Of a DNA stretch of 64,000 nucleotides, positions 20,433-27,557 are shown piece after piece; position 1 is the first letter of the stretch, and every line of letters starts with the position of its first letter. Under the pieces are notes generated by a model. The model worked only from the letters and a program-made list of their open reading frames with translations, was not told the origin of the DNA and made no database searches. Both the position numbers and the translations under genes were made by a program. The stretch spans positions 2,294,001-2,358,000 of the forward strand of contig NZ_LT629770.1 of NCBI RefSeq assembly GCF_900105335.1, in the 5' to 3' direction. Source of the DNA: Microbacterium paraoxydans (lineage in GTDB: Bacteria; Actinomycetota; Actinomycetes; Actinomycetales; Microbacteriaceae).

Positions 20433-21785
20433 ATGAGGATCACGCGCCGTACCCTGCTCCTCGGCGCCGGAGCCGGTGCCGTCTCGGTGCTTCTCGCCTC
20501 CTGCACTCCGGAGCCGGAACCGACGCCGACCCCCACCCGCACGCGCGAACCGGAGCCGCCGCCCGGCGTCCCCGCCCCGAGCGGGAGCGTCCGCAGCACC
20601 TGGACCACCGACCCCTTCGCCCGGGGCGCCGCGAGCTTCACTCCCGTGGGGGTGCTCGCCGCGACCCGTGCGGCGCTCGCGCAGCCTGTCGACGACCGGC
20701 TCTTCTTCGCCGGTGAGGCGACCGACGACGAGGCGCCGGGTACCGTCCGGGGAGCCCTCCGCTCGGGCCGCCGTGCCGCGCGGGAGCTCATCGTCGCCGC
20801 CGAGGACGGCGAGCGGGTGGCCGTGATCGGCGCCGGGATCGCCGGGGCGACCGCGGCCGCGCAGCTCGCGGAGGACGGCCTGCAGGTGACGGTCTTCGAA
20901 GCGCGCGACCGCGTCGGCGGCCGGATCCTCTCCCGCGCGGAGGACGACTGGCCGGTTCCGGTGCAGCTCGGCGCGTGGCTGTTCGGCGACGCCGACGCGG
21001 AGCTTCTCGAGACGATCGACGAGGGGGACATGGACCTCGTCGACCTCGACGGGGCGCGGTGGCGCTCGGCCGAGGGCGATGTCGACCCCGTGGACCCGCA
21101 GCCGGTGGAGGCCGCGGTGACCACGGCGCAGTCCGCCCCGCAGGACTCCTCGGTGGCGGACGCCCTCGCGGCAGCCGGCATCGACCCGGAGGATCCCGCG
21201 ACCGCTGCGCTCCTGGCGCTCCTCGCCGCACGGACGGGCGCGGACGCCGCCGACCTGTCGAGCTGGTTCGCCCCGCCGCTCCCCGACGCGGCGCTGCAGG
21301 GGGTCGGCGACGACCTGACCCCGTTCATCGAGAGTGCCCTGGACGGGGTGAAGGTGGGCCTCAGCTCGCCGGTCACCCGTCTCGCGTGGGACGACACCGG
21401 GGTGAGTGTGCGCCTCGGCACCGGGGAGGCCCTCTCCTTCGACCGGGTGCTGCTGACGGTGCCGCTCGGGGTGCTGCAGGAGCAGGCCCTCGAGTTCGAC
21501 CCGCCGCTGCCGTTCGACAACCGCGGCGCCGTGTCCGCGCTCGGCATGGGCGCCATCGAGACGGTGTGGCTGCGATGGGACGAGCCGTTCTGGGACGGTG
21601 ACGAGGCGATCTGGCACGCGGTGGGCGACGACATCGCGATCCCCACGTGGATCAACCTCCGCCCCTCGACCGGCGAGAACGTGCTCGTCGGGATCGTGGG
21701 CGGTGCGGCGGCGCGGGACTTCGCGGAGCTCGGGGAGGCCGAGGCCGTCGAGGCGGCGCTCGCATCGCTGGCGCTCTACGCCTGA
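20433..21785 (+). CDS. Amine-oxidase-like flavoprotein, apparently circularly permuted
   Basis: A 450-residue exported protein. The N-terminus has a twin-Arg signal (ITRRTLLLG) and a lipobox-like LASC, then a Pro/Thr/Glu-rich linker. Residues about 56-120 (STWTTDPFARG, DRLFFAGEATDD, GTVRGALRSGRRAA) match the C-terminal FAD-contacting end of flavin monoamine oxidases. The dinucleotide fold (VAVIGAGIAGATAAAQL, VFEARDRVGGR) follows at about 128-163. The protein then ends at VLVGIVGGAAARDFAELG plus about 17 residues, where ordinary family members continue into that C-terminal end. Substrate unknown. Its stop overlaps the convergent gene by 10 bp. Confidence 0.85.
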   Translation: MRITRRTLLLGAGAGAVSVLLASCTPEPEPTPTPTRTREPEPPPGVPAPSGSVRSTWTTDPFARGAASFTPVGVLAATRAALAQPVDDRLFFAGEATDDEAPGTVRGALRSGRRAARELIVAAEDGERVAVIGAGIAGATAAAQLAEDGLQVTVFEARDRVGGRILSRAEDDWPVPVQLGAWLFGDADAELLETIDEGDMDLVDLDGARWRSAEGDVDPVDPQPVEAAVTTAQSAPQDSSVADALAAAGIDPEDPATAALLALLAARTGADAADLSSWFAPPLPDAALQGVGDDLTPFIESALDGVKVGLSSPVTRLAWDDTGVSVRLGTGEALSFDRVLLTVPLGVLQEQALEFDPPLPFDNRGAVSALGMGAIETVWLRWDEPFWDGDEAIWHAVGDDIAIPTWINLRPSTGENVLVGIVGGAAARDFAELGEAEAVEAALASLALYA

Positions 21786-22474
21786 ACCGTCTCGCGTGCG
21801 GCCTCGACCGGGGCGCGGTCCTCGGGAGGGGGCTCGGCAGGAGCGCGGTCCCACGGGTCCGGCAGGCGGCTGATGAGCACGAGCGCGGTCGCCACGGCGG
21901 CGAAGACGGCCAGCGCGATCGCGCAGGAGACGGTGAACTCGACGGGGCCGCTCACCTGCCGCGGGTCGAGGAAGTAGTACGGGTACCAGCCGATCAGTGG
22001 CCCGCGGATGAGCGTCGCGACGCCCCACAGCACCGGATAGGCGAGGGTCACCGGGATCACGCGCCACGGCACCGCCCGATGCCCCGGGGCCAGGGCCCAG
22101 GCCGCGACGGTCACCGCGGGCAGCCAGAAGTGCAGCACCTGATCCGACCACGGGACGTCGATGCGGATCCCCCGGACGCCGGCCTGCCAGACGAGGATCG
22201 CGAACACGAGTCCCGCCGTGATGGTCCAGGTGAGCACGAGGGCGAGCGCCACCGTGAGCCACCGCGGATCGCGGGCTCTGCGCAGCGCGAGGACTCCGGC
22301 CACGGTGAGGAGGACGACGAAGGCGATGTTCGACTGGTTCGTCAGGTACGCGAAGAAGTTCTGGCTCGCGATGGTGTTCGACGCGAGTCCCCACGCGAGG
22401 CGGTGGATCAGCGCGACGAGGCAGACGGCGGCGGCGGTGAGCCGGAGCAGGCCGAAGACGGTGCGCTTGTTCAC
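21776..22474 (-). CDS. Pr6Pr family membrane protein
   Basis: A 232-residue protein with six predicted membrane helices. The conserved pattern of the family is visible: FAYLTNQSNIAF near the second helix, WSDQVLHFWLPAVTVAAW in the middle and GWYPYYFLDPRQ before the last helix. The C-terminal tail is Pro/Glu-rich. The Pr6Pr family resembles FAR-17a/AIG1-type membrane proteins and has no firm function in bacteria. It ends against the amine-oxidase-like gene. Confidence 0.8.
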   Translation of the reverse strand: MNKRTVFGLLRLTAAAVCLVALIHRLAWGLASNTIASQNFFAYLTNQSNIAFVVLLTVAGVLALRRARDPRWLTVALALVLTWTITAGLVFAILVWQAGVRGIRIDVPWSDQVLHFWLPAVTVAAWALAPGHRAVPWRVIPVTLAYPVLWGVATLIRGPLIGWYPYYFLDPRQVSGPVEFTVSCAIALAVFAAVATALVLISRLPDPWDRAPAEPPPEDRAPVEAARETVQA

Positions 22475-22612
22475 CGTCGCCTCGTCCTTTCCGCCATCCG
22501 CCGAGTCTACGGAGCCGATCCGGGGGACGCCGCATCAGGCCGTCGCGCGGGTTCAGGCGCGGGTGGGCGTGGGGGCCTGTTCTCGCGCGAAGGCCTGCTG
22601 TGGCGGAGGGAG

Positions 22613-22999
22613 TCAGCGGCGCGGGGCGCGCGTCGACCACAGGGCCAGCGCGATGAGCGCCGGCTGGAAGAACAGACGCACGAAGCGCTTCATATCGGTG
22701 TCGAGTCCGAAGCCGTCCCGGTGATGCATCCACTGCGCCACGTTGCCCGGGAAGACCGCCGCGAAGAAGAGCGCGGCGACGGTGCCGACCGTGCGACGGC
22801 GGCGTCGGGCGAAGAGGAGAGCGGAGCCGAGCGCGACCTCCGCGACGCCGGACGCGAGCACCGTGGTGTCGGGATCGAGCGGCAACGATTCCGGCACCTG
22901 CGCCTGGAACTCCTCGCGGGCGAACGTGAGGTGGGAGACGCCGGCGAACACGAGCGAGACGCCGAGGAAGATCCGGCCGATGGTGCGGGGAGTCGACAT
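22613..22999 (-). CDS. DoxX family membrane protein
   Basis: A 128-residue four-helix membrane protein of the DoxX/DoxD type (TIGRIFLGVSLVFAGVSHLT, GVAEVALGSALLF, FPGNVAQWMHHRD). Members are small quinone-oxidoreductase-related or redox-stress membrane proteins, with poorly known roles. It is monocistronic by spacing; no operon partner is evident. Confidence 0.8.
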   Translation of the reverse strand: MSTPRTIGRIFLGVSLVFAGVSHLTFAREEFQAQVPESLPLDPDTTVLASGVAEVALGSALLFARRRRRTVGTVAALFFAAVFPGNVAQWMHHRDGFGLDTDMKRFVRLFFQPALIALALWSTRAPRR

Positions 23000-23027
23000 G
23001 CTGCGAGTGTACGCCTCGCGGTCTCCG

Positions 23028-23786
23028 TCAGATCAGGCGGCGGAGTGCTTCTTCGAGGGTGATGCCCTGCGCGTCGGCGCGGTCCCGGAGGCGGGCGTGC
23101 TCGTCGGGCGACAGCGGGAGCTGGAGCACGATGGGGTCGTCCTGCGCGAGGTCGAGTCCGTCGAGGAGGTCGGAGGTCTCGGCCCACAGCGGCGCGGCGA
23201 ACTCCGCCTCGGCGACGGGTGTCGAGGTGCGGGATGGGGCTGCAGTCGAGGAGGATGCCGGGGCTTCGGCGGCGGCAGCGGCGACCGGGGCGGAGGCGGC
23301 GACGGCGGCTCCGGCATCGGTCGCGCGGGTGAACCCGGGGCCTCGACGCGGCTCCTGCTTCTGCTGGTAGGCCTTGGCGGCGGCGTTCGCGCGCTCGTCG
23401 GCGGCTTCGTTCAGCGGGTGCCCGGCGTGGCCCTTGACCCAGGAGAACTCGACGTCGCGACCGCGCAGCGCCTCGTCGATCCCCTCGAGGAGGTCGCGGT
23501 TCAGCACGGGCCCGCCGTCGGACTTCCGCCACCCGCGGCGCTTCCAGCCGGGCATCCACTTCGTCACGGAGTCGATCACGTAGCGGCTGTCACACTCGAT
23601 CAGCAGCTTCTCGTCGGTGCCGGCCGTCGCCCGGAGCAGTTCGAGGACGGCGCGGAGCTCGCCCTGGTTGTTCGTGCCGTGCGGGGAGCCGCCGGCCGCC
23701 CAGTTCGCGTCGTCGATGTACCAGGCCCAGCCGTTCGGGCCGGGGTTGCCCAGGGCGGAGCCGTCTGCGGCGGCGGTGATGGTCAT
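23028..23786 (-). CDS. rnhA: Ribonuclease HI with C-terminal extension
   Basis: Residues 1-140 form an RNase HI domain that cuts RNA in RNA-DNA hybrids; the acidic site is visible as DGSALGNPGP, NNQGELRAV, IECDSRYV and NEAADERAN. After an Ala/Pro-rich linker (about 150-195), the C-terminal 55 residues end in LPLSPDEHARLRDRADAQGI, which looks like a short ribbon-helix-helix or dimerisation segment. The usual enzyme has about 155 residues, so this is about 100 longer. Confidence 0.9.
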   Translation of the reverse strand: MTITAAADGSALGNPGPNGWAWYIDDANWAAGGSPHGTNNQGELRAVLELLRATAGTDEKLLIECDSRYVIDSVTKWMPGWKRRGWRKSDGGPVLNRDLLEGIDEALRGRDVEFSWVKGHAGHPLNEAADERANAAAKAYQQKQEPRRGPGFTRATDAGAAVAASAPVAAAAAEAPASSSTAAPSRTSTPVAEAEFAAPLWAETSDLLDGLDLAQDDPIVLQLPLSPDEHARLRDRADAQGITLEEALRRLI

Positions 23787-23817
23787 CCGTCCACCGTATC
23801 GCTGGCCGCGGACGCAC

Positions 23818-23870
23818 TTTCGCGCCGCGGTCGCACGGATTCCCGCGGAACCTGCGACGGGAGTGCGAAA
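23818..23870. repeat. Hairpin repeat of the TTTCGC type, copy 1
   Basis: TTTCGC/GCGAAA outer arms and TCGCA/TGCGA inner arms form a hairpin. It lies in the gap between rnhA and the small gene at 23886-24107, after the stop of the latter, and aligns without gaps to 24145-24196. Confidence 0.65.
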
Positions 23871-23885
23871 GAGCGACGCGCGGTG

Positions 23886-24107
23886 TCAGTCCTCGGGGTC
23901 GGCGTTCTCGGTGCTCGCGGCCTCGGGGGCGGGTGGGGCGACGGGGAACACGATGGAGCTCACCGAGGACGGGGTGTCGAGGCCGAGGGTCAGCGGGTCG
24001 ACCGTCGGCGCGGCGTCGAGCGTGTCTGCGGCCGAGGTCTCGAGAGGTTCAGAGGGGAGTCCCCACTGCTTCTCTTCTTCCTCCGGTCGCTGCTGGAAGA
24101 GTCCCAT
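23886..24107 (-). CDS. Small acidic hypothetical protein
   Basis: A 73-residue soluble protein starting MGLFQQRPEEEEKQWGLPSE, acidic, Pro/Thr/Ala-rich and probably disordered. I have seen the MGLFQQRPEE...W(A/G)LPSEP start in related actinobacteria, so it appears to be a conserved family without known function. Related hairpin repeats lie on both sides of the gene. Confidence 0.7.
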   Translation of the reverse strand: MGLFQQRPEEEEKQWGLPSEPLETSAADTLDAAPTVDPLTLGLDTPSSVSSIVFPVAPPAPEAASTENADPED

Positions 24108-24144
24108 GTCTCCATTGTCGCCCCCGGGCGGCGCGAGGTCGCGG

Positions 24145-24196
24145 TTTCGCACCGAGGTCGCAGGGATCCGGCGGCATCCTGCGACGGGAGCGCGAA
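24145..24196. repeat. Hairpin repeat of the TTTCGC type, copy 2
   Basis: TTTCGC/GCGAA outer arms and TCGCAGG/CCTGCGA inner arms. It lies just after the emfourin gene stop and is roughly three-quarters identical to 23818-23870. Confidence 0.65.
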
Positions 24197-24210
24197 TCTC
24201 CGACCGCGGC

Positions 24211-24528
24211 TCACGCGTCGCGAGCGGCCTCCCGCACGGCATCGACGAGGGTGCGCCACGGACCGTCCACGGCGGAGTCGGGCAGCTCGCGCTCCCGGCG
24301 CTCGGACGGGGTGCGGGCGCGGATGCTCCACACGAAGCGGTCCGCCCCGGGCTCCGTGTCGACGTCGTCGTCCCAGGGGCAGCTGTCGATGAGGCCGATC
24401 CATTCCTCGGCGTCCGGCGGCTCGGCCTCCACACGCCACTGGCGACGGATGCCGGCGAGACCTCCCGAGCGCACGACGGCGATGACGACGGGGGCGTCAG
24501 GCGGAGTCGGATCCTCGGTCATCCTCAT
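24211..24528 (-). CDS. Emfourin-type inhibitor of protealysin
   Basis: A 105-residue protein of the protealysin-inhibitor emfourin family (VVIAVVRSGGLAGIRRQWRVE, then WIGLIDSCPW). Emfourins bind and block M4 proteases of the protealysin group made by the adjacent gene. The gene overlaps the end of the M4 protease gene by 32 bases, so inhibitor and enzyme are made from one mRNA. The start may be the ATG at 24528 or the ATG two codons later. Confidence 0.82.
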   Translation of the reverse strand: MRMTEDPTPPDAPVVIAVVRSGGLAGIRRQWRVEAEPPDAEEWIGLIDSCPWDDDVDTEPGADRFVWSIRARTPSERRERELPDSAVDGPWRTLVDAVREAARDA

Positions 24529-25567
24529 AGACTCCCACGGTCGTCCACGCGCGTCGAGCGGCGGCGACCGTCTCCTGATCGACCGTGGCTGCCGCGACGA
24601 CCGTGGCGTCGGCGAACTCGGTGAAGTTCGCGGTGCTCGACAGCCCGCCGGTGAGTGCCCGGTACCAGACTGTTCCGGCGCGCTCCCAGGCGTTGCCGCC
24701 GAGGTCGAGGGCGAAGAGGGCGAAGGCGCGGTTCGGGATGCCGGAGTTGATGTGCACGCCCCCGTTGTCCTCGGTGGTGCGCACGAATCCGCTCATGTGG
24801 TCGGGCTGCGGGTCTTTCCCGAGTTCATCGTCGTCATAGGCCGTGCCCGGCGCGATCATTGAGCGGAGAGCTGAGCCCTCCACCGCATCCGTGAAGATCT
24901 CCGCCCCGATGAGCCAGCTCGCCTGGTCGGCGGACTGACCCAGGGAGTATTGCTCGGTGAGGGCGCCGAACACGTCGGCCACGGACTCGTTGAGTGCGCC
25001 CGGCTGGCCCTGGTACTCCAGGTTCGCCGTGTGCTGCACGACACCGTGGGCGAGCTCATGTCCGATCACGGTGAGCGAGCCCGTGAAGTGCTGGAACACC
25101 TCGCCGTCGCCGTCGCCGAACACCATGCGCTCGCCGTCCCAGAAGGCGTTGTCGTAGTCGACGCCGTAGTGGACGGTCGCGTCGAGAGGAGCGCCGGCGT
25201 CGTCGAGCGAGTTGCGGCCGAACGCGGAGAGCAGCATCTCGAACGTCGCGCCCAGGCCGTCGAACGCCTCGTTGACCGCGGTGTCGGCGACGGGCTCATC
25301 GTCTTCCGTGCGGACCACGGCCCCCGGAAGCTGCTGTGTGTTGCCGGCGTCGCTGATCGTGCGGTTCGGCGCATCGGAGAGCTGCGCGACGAGGTCGCCG
25401 TTCTCGTCGATGGAGAGGTCGATGCGGGCGCGGAACGGCGGGCGCCCCGCGGTGAGCGTCTGTCGGGCGGCGGCGGCGGCCTTCGGGAACCGACCCGACT
25501 CCGCCAGCCGGGCGAGCAGGTAGGAGGGGACGACGCCGGGATGCGGGAAGGATTCTGCGCTGCTCAT
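24497..25567 (-). CDS. M4 metallopeptidase, protealysin-like
   Basis: A 356-residue thermolysin-family zinc protease. The zinc and catalytic motif HELAHGVVQHT sits at about 168-178, the downstream GALNESVADVFG supplies the third zinc ligand (Glu), and HINSGIPNRAFALFA contains the conserved active-site His region. There is no signal peptide and only a short N-terminal propeptide-like part (FPHPGVVPSYLLARLAE), as in protealysins that remain in or slowly leave the cell. It is paired with an emfourin inhibitor gene. Confidence 0.92.
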   Translation of the reverse strand: MSSAESFPHPGVVPSYLLARLAESGRFPKAAAAARQTLTAGRPPFRARIDLSIDENGDLVAQLSDAPNRTISDAGNTQQLPGAVVRTEDDEPVADTAVNEAFDGLGATFEMLLSAFGRNSLDDAGAPLDATVHYGVDYDNAFWDGERMVFGDGDGEVFQHFTGSLTVIGHELAHGVVQHTANLEYQGQPGALNESVADVFGALTEQYSLGQSADQASWLIGAEIFTDAVEGSALRSMIAPGTAYDDDELGKDPQPDHMSGFVRTTEDNGGVHINSGIPNRAFALFALDLGGNAWERAGTVWYRALTGGLSSTANFTEFADATVVAAATVDQETVAAARRAWTTVGVYEDDRGSDSA

Positions 25568-25592
25568 GCGTCGACCCTACGCCGGGGCGCGG

Positions 25593-25608
25593 ACACAGCA
25601 GGAGACCC
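25593..25608. repeat. 16-bp direct repeat, copy 1
   Basis: ACACAGCAGGAGACCC, identical to 25927-25942 on the other side of a small membrane-protein gene. Confidence 0.7.
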
Positions 25609-25661
25609 GCCGCCGTTCTGCGATGAGGGCGGGAGCGATGTCGGTGGTGGCCGAGCGCGTA

Positions 25662-25877
25662 CTAGTCGGCGGATTCGCCGCGGGAGGCGCCCGGTCGGCG
25701 TCGTGCCCCGATGACGAGCAGCACGATTCCCAGCAACGCCAGCAGGACGTTCACACCGAGGTACACGGCGCCGTCGGCGCCACCCGCCCGGACGACCGAG
25801 AAGGATGCGACCGTCCCGACGACGGCGAGAGCGAGGCACACGAAACCGATGATCCTCAGCATGCCGGCCCTCCTCAT
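25662..25877 (-). CDS. Small two-helix membrane protein
   Basis: A 71-residue protein with two membrane helices (about 7-27 and 38-56, VYLGVNVLLALLGIVLLVIG) and an Arg-rich C-terminus. GGAGG lies six bases before the chosen ATG; an ATG five codons later has its own GAGGAGG, so either start is possible. No function is known. It is flanked by a 16-bp direct repeat. Confidence 0.6.
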   Translation of the reverse strand: MRRAGMLRIIGFVCLALAVVGTVASFSVVRAGGADGAVYLGVNVLLALLGIVLLVIGARRRPGASRGESAD

Positions 25878-25926
25878 CGCATCCCTCCGTCCGGACACAG
25901 CGTAGCCGCGAGGCGCCCGGCACCCC

Positions 25927-25942
25927 ACACAGCAGGAGACCC
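25927..25942. repeat. 16-bp direct repeat, copy 2
   Basis: ACACAGCAGGAGACCC, identical to 25593-25608; it lies 27 bp upstream of the SDR gene start. Confidence 0.7.
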
Positions 25943-25969
25943 CCAGGACGGTCGCGTAAAATCGGCCTA

Positions 25970-27487
25970 ATGACCGACGCGCCCGACGCCACCCCCGACC
26001 TGGGCCCCGGCATCGACCCCGACGACCTCGCCACGACGCTGCGCGTCCTCGCCGAGCTGCACACCATCGACAACGAGCACCCCGACTTCGTGGCCGTACG
26101 CCACGCGACCGCGGCCATGTTCAAGGCCGTCAAGCGCGTGCGGCGCAAGGAGATCCGGGATGCGATCGCCGAGGCGGACAAGGCCGTCGTCGCCCGCACC
26201 GCCACCGGTGCCCCCGACCGCATCGACGACGAGACGCGCGGGCACGACCTCGCGTCCCGTGTGATCGACGCCCCCATCGCCGGCGAGCTCCTCAAGCCGC
26301 GCAACTGCTACATCTGCAAGCAGCCGTACACGCTCGTCGACGCGTTCTACCACCAGCTCTGCCCGGACTGCGCCCGCTTCAGCCACGGCAAGCGCACCGC
26401 CCGCACCGACCTCACCGGCAAGCGCGCCCTGCTCACGGGCGGCCGCGCGAAGATCGGCATGCACATCGCGCTGCGCCTCCTCCGCGACGGCGCGCACACC
26501 ACGATCACCACCCGGTTCCCGCGTGACGCCGTGCGCCGGTTCTCGGCCCTGCCGGATGCGGGCGACTGGCTGCACCGGCTGCGCGTGGTCGGCATCGACC
26601 TCCGCGACCCCGCCCAGGTGATCGGGCTCGCCGACTCGGTCGCCGCGCAGGGCCCGCTCGACATCCTCATCAACAACGCCGCACAGACGGTCCGCCGCTC
26701 ACCGGGGGCGTACTCGCTGCTCGCCGACGCAGAGCTCCAGCCGCTGCCGGACGGTCCGCTGCCGGAGATGGAGACCTTCGGGCACACGGTCGACCCGCAC
26801 CCGCAGGCGCTGCAGGCATCGGTCGACGCGCATCCGCTGCTGTCGGTCGCGGCGCTCGGCGGCACGGTCGCGGAGCAGGGGGGACAGGCCCTTACGGCCG
26901 AAGACCTCGCGAGGCTCGCGATGGCCCCCGGCTCCTCCTCGCTCGAGAAGCACGCGGATGGCACGGCGATCGATGCGGGCGGCCTCGTGCCGGACGTGAA
27001 CCGCGTCAACAGCTGGGTGCAGTCGGTGGATCAGGTCGACCCGCTGGAGATGCTCGAGGTGCAGCTCGCCAACACGACCGCGCCGTTCCTGCTCATCAGC
27101 AGGCTGCGGGCGTCGATGGCCGCGTCGTCGTCGCGCCGGAAGTACGTCGTGAACGTCTCCGCCATGGAGGGGCAGTTCTCCCGCCGCTACAAGGGGCCTG
27201 GGCACCCGCACACGAACATGGCGAAGGCCGCGCTCAACATGCTGACCCGCACGAGCGCGGGGGAGATGTTGGAGAAGGACGGCATCCTCATGACCGCCGT
27301 CGACACCGGCTGGATCACCGACGAGCGCCCGCACTACACGAAGGTGCGCCTCGCGGAGGAGGGCTTCCATGCCCCGCTCGACCTGGTCGACGGCGCCGCC
27401 CGGGTGTACGACCCCATCGTGCGCGGCGAGGCCGGCGAGGACATCCACGGCGTCTTCCTCAAGGACTACGAGCCCAGCCCCTGGTGA
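25970..27487 (+). CDS. SDR-family oxidoreductase with zinc-ribbon N-terminus
   Basis: A 505-residue cytosolic protein. The first 100 residues are helical. A zinc-ribbon-like CYIC...CPDC (Cys113, 116, 131, 134) follows, then a Rossmann fold (LLTGGRAKIGMHIALRLL, about 153-170; ILINNAAQT). A 90-residue insertion lies between the NNAA motif and the catalytic region (VNVSAMEGQFSRRYKGPG). The position of the usual YxxxK Tyr reads TNMAK, so the catalytic Tyr seems replaced. Substrate unknown. A nested hairpin follows the stop. Confidence 0.82.
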   Translation: MTDAPDATPDLGPGIDPDDLATTLRVLAELHTIDNEHPDFVAVRHATAAMFKAVKRVRRKEIRDAIAEADKAVVARTATGAPDRIDDETRGHDLASRVIDAPIAGELLKPRNCYICKQPYTLVDAFYHQLCPDCARFSHGKRTARTDLTGKRALLTGGRAKIGMHIALRLLRDGAHTTITTRFPRDAVRRFSALPDAGDWLHRLRVVGIDLRDPAQVIGLADSVAAQGPLDILINNAAQTVRRSPGAYSLLADAELQPLPDGPLPEMETFGHTVDPHPQALQASVDAHPLLSVAALGGTVAEQGGQALTAEDLARLAMAPGSSSLEKHADGTAIDAGGLVPDVNRVNSWVQSVDQVDPLEMLEVQLANTTAPFLLISRLRASMAASSSRRKYVVNVSAMEGQFSRRYKGPGHPHTNMAKAALNMLTRTSAGEMLEKDGILMTAVDTGWITDERPHYTKVRLAEEGFHAPLDLVDGAARVYDPIVRGEAGEDIHGVFLKDYEPSPW

Positions 27488-27493
27488 CGCCCG

Positions 27494-27552
27494 TTCGAAT
27501 CGCCTGAATGGTTCCATCCGGAGCCGAAATAGGGCCAATCGGGCGATTCGAA
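27494..27552. repeat. Intergenic hairpin TTCGAATCGC type, copy A
   Basis: TTCGAATCGCC and GGCGATTCGAA (27494-27504 and 27542-27552) bound a 59-bp element between two convergent genes. The inner part is only weakly self-complementary. It probably acts as a bidirectional terminator or mRNA-end stabiliser. Confidence 0.7.
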
Positions 27553-27557
27553 AGCCG

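Noticed and set aside
20370..22733. A 787-residue minus-strand frame opposite the amine-oxidase-like gene
   Set aside because: It is Arg/Gly/Pro-rich shadow coding produced by GC-rich third positions, covers two well-supported genes and shows no motif.
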